NCBI RefSeq assembly: GCF_001883705.2
Contig: NZ_MDEQ02000005.1
Span: forward strand, 62,001 to 126,000
DNA: 64,000 bases
Direction of reading: 5' to 3'
DNA from: Burkholderia catarinensis
GTDB taxonomy: Bacteria > Pseudomonadota > Gammaproteobacteria > Burkholderiales > Burkholderiaceae
The notes below the pieces were generated by a model. That model did not search any database, had not been told where the DNA came from, and worked only from the letters and a program-made list of their open reading frames with translations. The position numbers and the translations under genes are program-made. Shown one piece after another: positions 61,195 through 64,000 of this stretch (position 1 is its first letter; every line of letters starts with the position of its first letter).

Positions 61195-62117
61195 GCGGCC
61201 GCTCCGTTGACGGCGACCGGTGCGGCGTCGGCCAGCGCTTCGCCGTCCGCCGGTTCCGGCCGGCGCTGCGAGCTGGCCATCTTGCGCGCGTCATAACCGC
61301 CGAGGCGGTCGCCGCTGACGAGCTCGTTATGCGCATGCGCGAAGTGATGCCACGCGAATGCCGCGTCCATCGCCGCGCGCTTGCCCTGCAGTTCCTCAAC
61401 GTGGTTCAGCGCCTGCTTGGTCAGCGTGAGCCCGAGGCGCGGCATCGTCGCGATCTTCGCGGCGATCGCGTAGGTCGCATCGCGCAGGCGCTCGCGCGGC
61501 ACCACGCGGTTGACCATCCCCATCTGGTACGCGCGCTCGGCCGGCATCCGCTCGCCGAGGAACAGGAATTCCTTCGCGATGCGCGGGTTCAGCTCGTACG
61601 CATGCGCGAAATACTCGACGCCCGGAATCCCCATCCGCACGACCGGATCGGCGAAGAACGCATCCTCCGACGCGACGATCAGGTCGCACACCCACGCGAG
61701 CATCAACCCGCCCGCGATGCACGCGCCCTGCACCATCGCGATCGTCGGCTTCGGCAAGTCGCGCCAGCGCCGGCACATCCCGAGGTACACCTCCTGCTCG
61801 CGCGCATAGAGGAACTCGCCGCCGTCCTTGTCGACGTGGTCGTACCAGAGCGACGCGCGATCGAACGACTCGTGGATGTCGCGGCCCGGCGTGCCGATAT
61901 CGTGCCCCGCCGAGAAGTGCTTGCCGGCGCCCGCGAGCACGATCGCCTTCACCGCGTCGTCGTGCGCCGCGCGCCGGAACGCCGCGTCGAGCGCATACGT
62001 CATCTTCGAGTTCTGCGCGTTGTGATACTCGGGACGGTTCATCGTGATCGTCGCGATGCCGTCCTCTGCCGCGTAGTCGACGACACCGTCGCCGAACGTC
62101 ATCCGGGTCGCTTCCAT
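61191..62117 (-). CDS. Enoyl-CoA hydratase/crotonase family protein
   Basis: A 308-residue crotonase: YAAEDGIATITMNRPEYHNAQN near residue 15, GKHFSAGHDI near 65, FLYAREQEVYLGMCRRWRDLPKPTIAMVQGACIAGGLMLAWVCDLIVAS near 102 and FFADPVVRMGIPGVEYFAHAYELNPR near 155. It has an unusually long insert WYDHVDKDGGEFLYAREQE and a ~40-residue tail. It belongs to the EchA13-like group in steroid clusters; the exact step is unknown. It follows ipdB by eight bases and overlaps ipdC. Confidence 0.84.
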   Translation of the reverse strand: MEATRMTFGDGVVDYAAEDGIATITMNRPEYHNAQNSKMTYALDAAFRRAAHDDAVKAIVLAGAGKHFSAGHDIGTPGRDIHESFDRASLWYDHVDKDGGEFLYAREQEVYLGMCRRWRDLPKPTIAMVQGACIAGGLMLAWVCDLIVASEDAFFADPVVRMGIPGVEYFAHAYELNPRIAKEFLFLGERMPAERAYQMGMVNRVVPRERLRDATYAIAAKIATMPRLGLTLTKQALNHVEELQGKRAAMDAAFAWHHFAHAHNELVSGDRLGGYDARKMASSQRRPEPADGEALADAAPVAVNGAAA

Positions 62118-62125
62118 GTGGGGCC

Positions 62126-62923
62126 TCATCCTCGGCGCGGCGCCGGATTGTTGCGCACGATCGTCGCGCGCAGGTTGTGCGGATCGAGCGAGCGCACGAT
62201 GCGCAGGTCTTCCGGGTTCGGCGCGGCCGTCGTGCCGATGTCGGACGCAGCGATCAGCGGGAACCCCGTCGCGTCCTGCACCTCGTCGAAGCTCACGCCC
62301 GGATGCAGCGAACGCACGCGGATCGCGTGGTCGGGCCCGCCGAAATCCATCACGCACAGGTCGGTGACGATGCTGCGCAGGTCGACGAAGGTCTTCATCC
62401 CGGGCAGTCGGCGCGCGGGGTTGTAGCCGACCGTGCACACCATGTCGACTTCGCCCGCGACGAACGTGCGCTTGCCGTGGCCGCTGACGAAGAACGAGTT
62501 CGCGTGGTTCGTCGTGTTGCCGGGGAAGCCGCGCGCGCCGAGCAACTGCGTCTTCGGCTGCGCGTAGTCGTCGCCAAGCCACGAAATGTTGGCCTGGCCG
62601 AAGCGGTCGATCTGCGTCGGCATCACGAGCGCGTGGCGGCGGCCGTGCCACAGGCAGTCGAACACGCGTTCGTACGTCATCCACCCGCTCGCCTTCACGC
62701 GATAGCCGTCGGAGCGCGGGCCGAGCGGCACCGGCTCCTCGACGAGATACGCTTCGCCGTCGGTCAGCATCAGCCCGTTGTTGTACGCGAGCCGCGCGAG
62801 GCCAGCCGCGAGCCGCGGGCCCGTGCCGATGCCGGTCGCCAGCACTTCGCCGTCGTCGCGCCAGAGTCGCGCGGACGCGACGATCATCAGTTCCGCGAGG
62901 GTATGGTCGAGAGATTCGCTCAC
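62126..62923 (-). CDS. ipdB: CoA-transferase-fold hydrolase, beta subunit (IpdB)
   Basis: A 265-residue protein of the glutaconate CoA-transferase beta type: LAELMIVASARLWRDDGEVLATGIGTGPRLAAGLARL near residue 10, KASGWMTYERVFDCLWHGRRHALVMPTQIDRFGQANISWLG near 78 and LQLLGARGFPGNTTNHANSFFVSGHGKRTFV near 127. With IpdA it opens ring C (the last ring) of the steroid-derived CoA ester hydrolytically rather than acting as a transferase. The NxxW/ FGQANISWLG and GNTTNHANSFF segments fit IpdB. Ten bases after ipdA. Confidence 0.9.
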   Translation of the reverse strand: MSESLDHTLAELMIVASARLWRDDGEVLATGIGTGPRLAAGLARLAYNNGLMLTDGEAYLVEEPVPLGPRSDGYRVKASGWMTYERVFDCLWHGRRHALVMPTQIDRFGQANISWLGDDYAQPKTQLLGARGFPGNTTNHANSFFVSGHGKRTFVAGEVDMVCTVGYNPARRLPGMKTFVDLRSIVTDLCVMDFGGPDHAIRVRSLHPGVSFDEVQDATGFPLIAASDIGTTAAPNPEDLRIVRSLDPHNLRATIVRNNPAPRRG

Positions 62924-62933
62924 AGGCGCTCCT

Positions 62934-63827
62934 TTACAGAATCGGCAACGGCAGCGTCGTCACGTGCGACAGCCCGCCGACGCCTTCGAGGTACTGGCGT
63001 TCGTCCCGGCCGACCACGTCGCGCAGGTACGCCGCCGTCTTCGCGTCGTCTTCCGCGCTGGCGCAGTACGCGCGCAGGTGCGGCAGGTCCCAGCCGTAGG
63101 CCGGCCCGCACGAGCTCGGATGCGCGCCGCCCGGCGCGTGCACGACGCCCGTGACGAGCGAGCGCTCGAACGGATGGCGTTTCGCGGCGTCGAGGTCTTC
63201 GCTCGCGAGCGACGCGTCGACCGTTTCGGCCGACACGTAGCAGCGCTGCGCGGCGCGCGCCATCCACGCATCGAAGAACGGATCGGGGCCGTCGATGCGC
63301 GTGTTGCCCATCCGGTCGGCCGCGTTCACGTGCAGCAGCGCGACGTCGAGTTCGATCGCGGGCATCGCGAGCAGCGTCTCGCCGTCGTCGTACGGCGATT
63401 TCACCGTACGCAGTTGCGGCGCGTGATCGAGCAGCGCGGTGCCGAGCCCGGCGCGGGTCGGCAGGAACGGCAGGCGCGCGGCGGCCGCGCGCAGGCCGAG
63501 CTGCAGCATCCCTTCGTCGAGTTCGAGCACGTCGATACGGCCCTGTTCACGGGCCCGGCGGAAATGCGGTTCGAGCGGAATCACGTCGAGCGACACGAAG
63601 CCGAACACCGCCTTGCGCACCTTGCCCGCCGCGCACAGCAGGCCGACATCGGCGCCGCCGTACGCGACGACCGTCAGGTCCTTCAGGCTCGAGCGCGCGA
63701 TTTCGCGCACCAGCGCCATCGGCTTGCGCCGCGGCCCCCATCCGCCGATGCCTATCGTCATGCCGTCGGCGAGTTGCGCGACCACGTCGCGCGCGGACAT
63801 CGTCTTGTCGAGAGGTTTCATCGTCAT
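62934..63827 (-). CDS. ipdA: CoA-transferase-fold hydrolase, alpha subunit (IpdA)
   Basis: A 297-residue subunit of the class I CoA-transferase fold: VAQLADGMTIGIGGWGPRRKPMALVREI near residue 15, VVAYGGADVGLLCAAGKVRKAVFGFVSLDVIPLEPHFRRARE near 57 and DEGMLQLGLRAAAARLPFLPTRAGLGTAL near 103. IpdAB of M. tuberculosis and Rhodococcus hydrolyses the final ring (COCHEA-CoA). It follows the partial extradiol dioxygenase by nine bases. The start is ATG 63827 or, six bases later, ATG 63821; no strong ribosome site decides. Confidence 0.9.
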   Translation of the reverse strand: MTMKPLDKTMSARDVVAQLADGMTIGIGGWGPRRKPMALVREIARSSLKDLTVVAYGGADVGLLCAAGKVRKAVFGFVSLDVIPLEPHFRRAREQGRIDVLELDEGMLQLGLRAAAARLPFLPTRAGLGTALLDHAPQLRTVKSPYDDGETLLAMPAIELDVALLHVNAADRMGNTRIDGPDPFFDAWMARAAQRCYVSAETVDASLASEDLDAAKRHPFERSLVTGVVHAPGGAHPSSCGPAYGWDLPHLRAYCASAEDDAKTAAYLRDVVGRDERQYLEGVGGLSHVTTLPLPIL

Positions 63828-63836
63828 CGTGCTGGC

Positions 63837-64000
63837 TTACCGGTATCCGATGCTGAAATCGTGGCCCCACTGGCTCACCTGGGTGGCCTCGAACACCGCG
63901 TGCTTCGACCAGTCGACCGTGAGGCCGCCGAAGCCGTATTCGAGATCGAAGCCGCCGGGGGTCTTCATGTAGAAAGAGATCATCTGGTCGTTGCAGTGCC
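63837..64000 (-). CDS. tesB: Extradiol dioxygenase (TesB/HsaC/BphC-like), C-terminal part
   Basis: Only the last 54 residues lie in the window; the rest runs off the right edge. They read HCNDQMISFYMKTPGGFDLEYGFGGLTV, the C-terminal signature of type I extradiol dioxygenases; the Glu in LEYG is the carboxylate ligand of the Fe(II) triad. In steroid degradation this enzyme cleaves the aromatised ring A (3,4-DHSA). It is nine bases upstream of ipdA on the same strand, so it belongs to the same operon. Confidence 0.86.
   Translation of the reverse strand, partial: HCNDQMISFYMKTPGGFDLEYGFGGLTVDWSKHAVFEATQVSQWGHDFSIGYR

Overview
The window is high-GC DNA from a betaproteobacterium, most likely Burkholderia (cepacia complex or a close relative). 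The support is strong GC bias at third codon positions, a Pseudomonas/Burkholderia-type 526-residue isocitrate lyase, a second initiation factor IF-1 copy beside a cspA-type gene, a Burkholderia-style GTP-dependent PEP carboxykinase, and a steroid-degradation cluster of the proteobacterial type. No rRNA, tRNA, CRISPR array or intact transposon was seen. All assignments come from reading the sequence and from memory of the families; no database search was run.

Layout. (1) 1-10 kb: the 5' part of pckG, a minus-strand block of three short-chain dehydrogenases (SDRs) plus a SnoaL-fold protein, a divergent SnoaL-fold/EthD pair, isocitrate lyase with a clear terminator and a palindromic operator candidate, then a YbaK-family protein, a YheO/DauR-type regulator and a PLP ammonia-lyase. 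(2) 10-15.4 kb: a minus-strand operon (Dabb-type proteins, a zinc-independent oxidoreductase, two SDRs) divergent from an AraC regulator. (3) 15.4-18 kb: a cobalamin riboswitch and a BtuB-like receptor. (4) 18-21.7 kb: an atypical, lower-GC accessory patch with small unknown genes, a truncated lysR fused back-to-back with a truncated nmrA-like gene, and two small genes like those of integrative elements. (5) 21.8-28.8 kb: LysE exporter with a divergent Lrp/AsnC regulator, a lipoprotein with a 15-bp tandem repeat, a cupin, a CusF-like/DUF2182/DUF1326 putative metal-handling set and small membrane proteins.

(6) 28.9-64 kb is dominated by steroid catabolism. A minus-strand operon carries a meta-cleavage hydrolase, an SDR, etfBA and a gamma-carbonic anhydrase. 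A plus-strand run carries an SDR, a DUF1302 outer-membrane-type protein, a DUF1329 protein and the hydratase / acetaldehyde dehydrogenase / aldolase trio that finishes ring-A cleavage products. After a 5-kb interruption (MFS-transporter fragment, phosphoesterase, AraC/SDR pair, hydrolase fragment, infA2, csp), a long minus-strand operon runs from the right edge leftward: extradiol dioxygenase (partial), ipdA, ipdB, a crotonase, ipdC, echA20, fadE31-like, fadE32-like, fadA6, an SDR, another acyl-CoA dehydrogenase, fadE30, ipdF, a MaoC hydratase, a thiolase, a YCF48-like protein, an RND exporter and kshA. Many of these genes overlap by 1-4 bases, which implies translational coupling.

Together KshA and the extradiol dioxygenase open rings B and A, the hydrolase and the hydratase/aldolase/dehydrogenase trio turn the small ring-A fragment into pyruvate and acyl-CoA, and the ipd/fadE/fadA6/echA20 set degrades the residual C/D rings (HIP). 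EtfAB would take electrons from the acyl-CoA dehydrogenases, and aceA plus pckG would allow growth on the acetyl-CoA produced. DUF1302, DUF1329, YCF48-like and RND proteins are a recurring set in hydrophobic-compound catabolism and probably handle substrate transport across the envelope.
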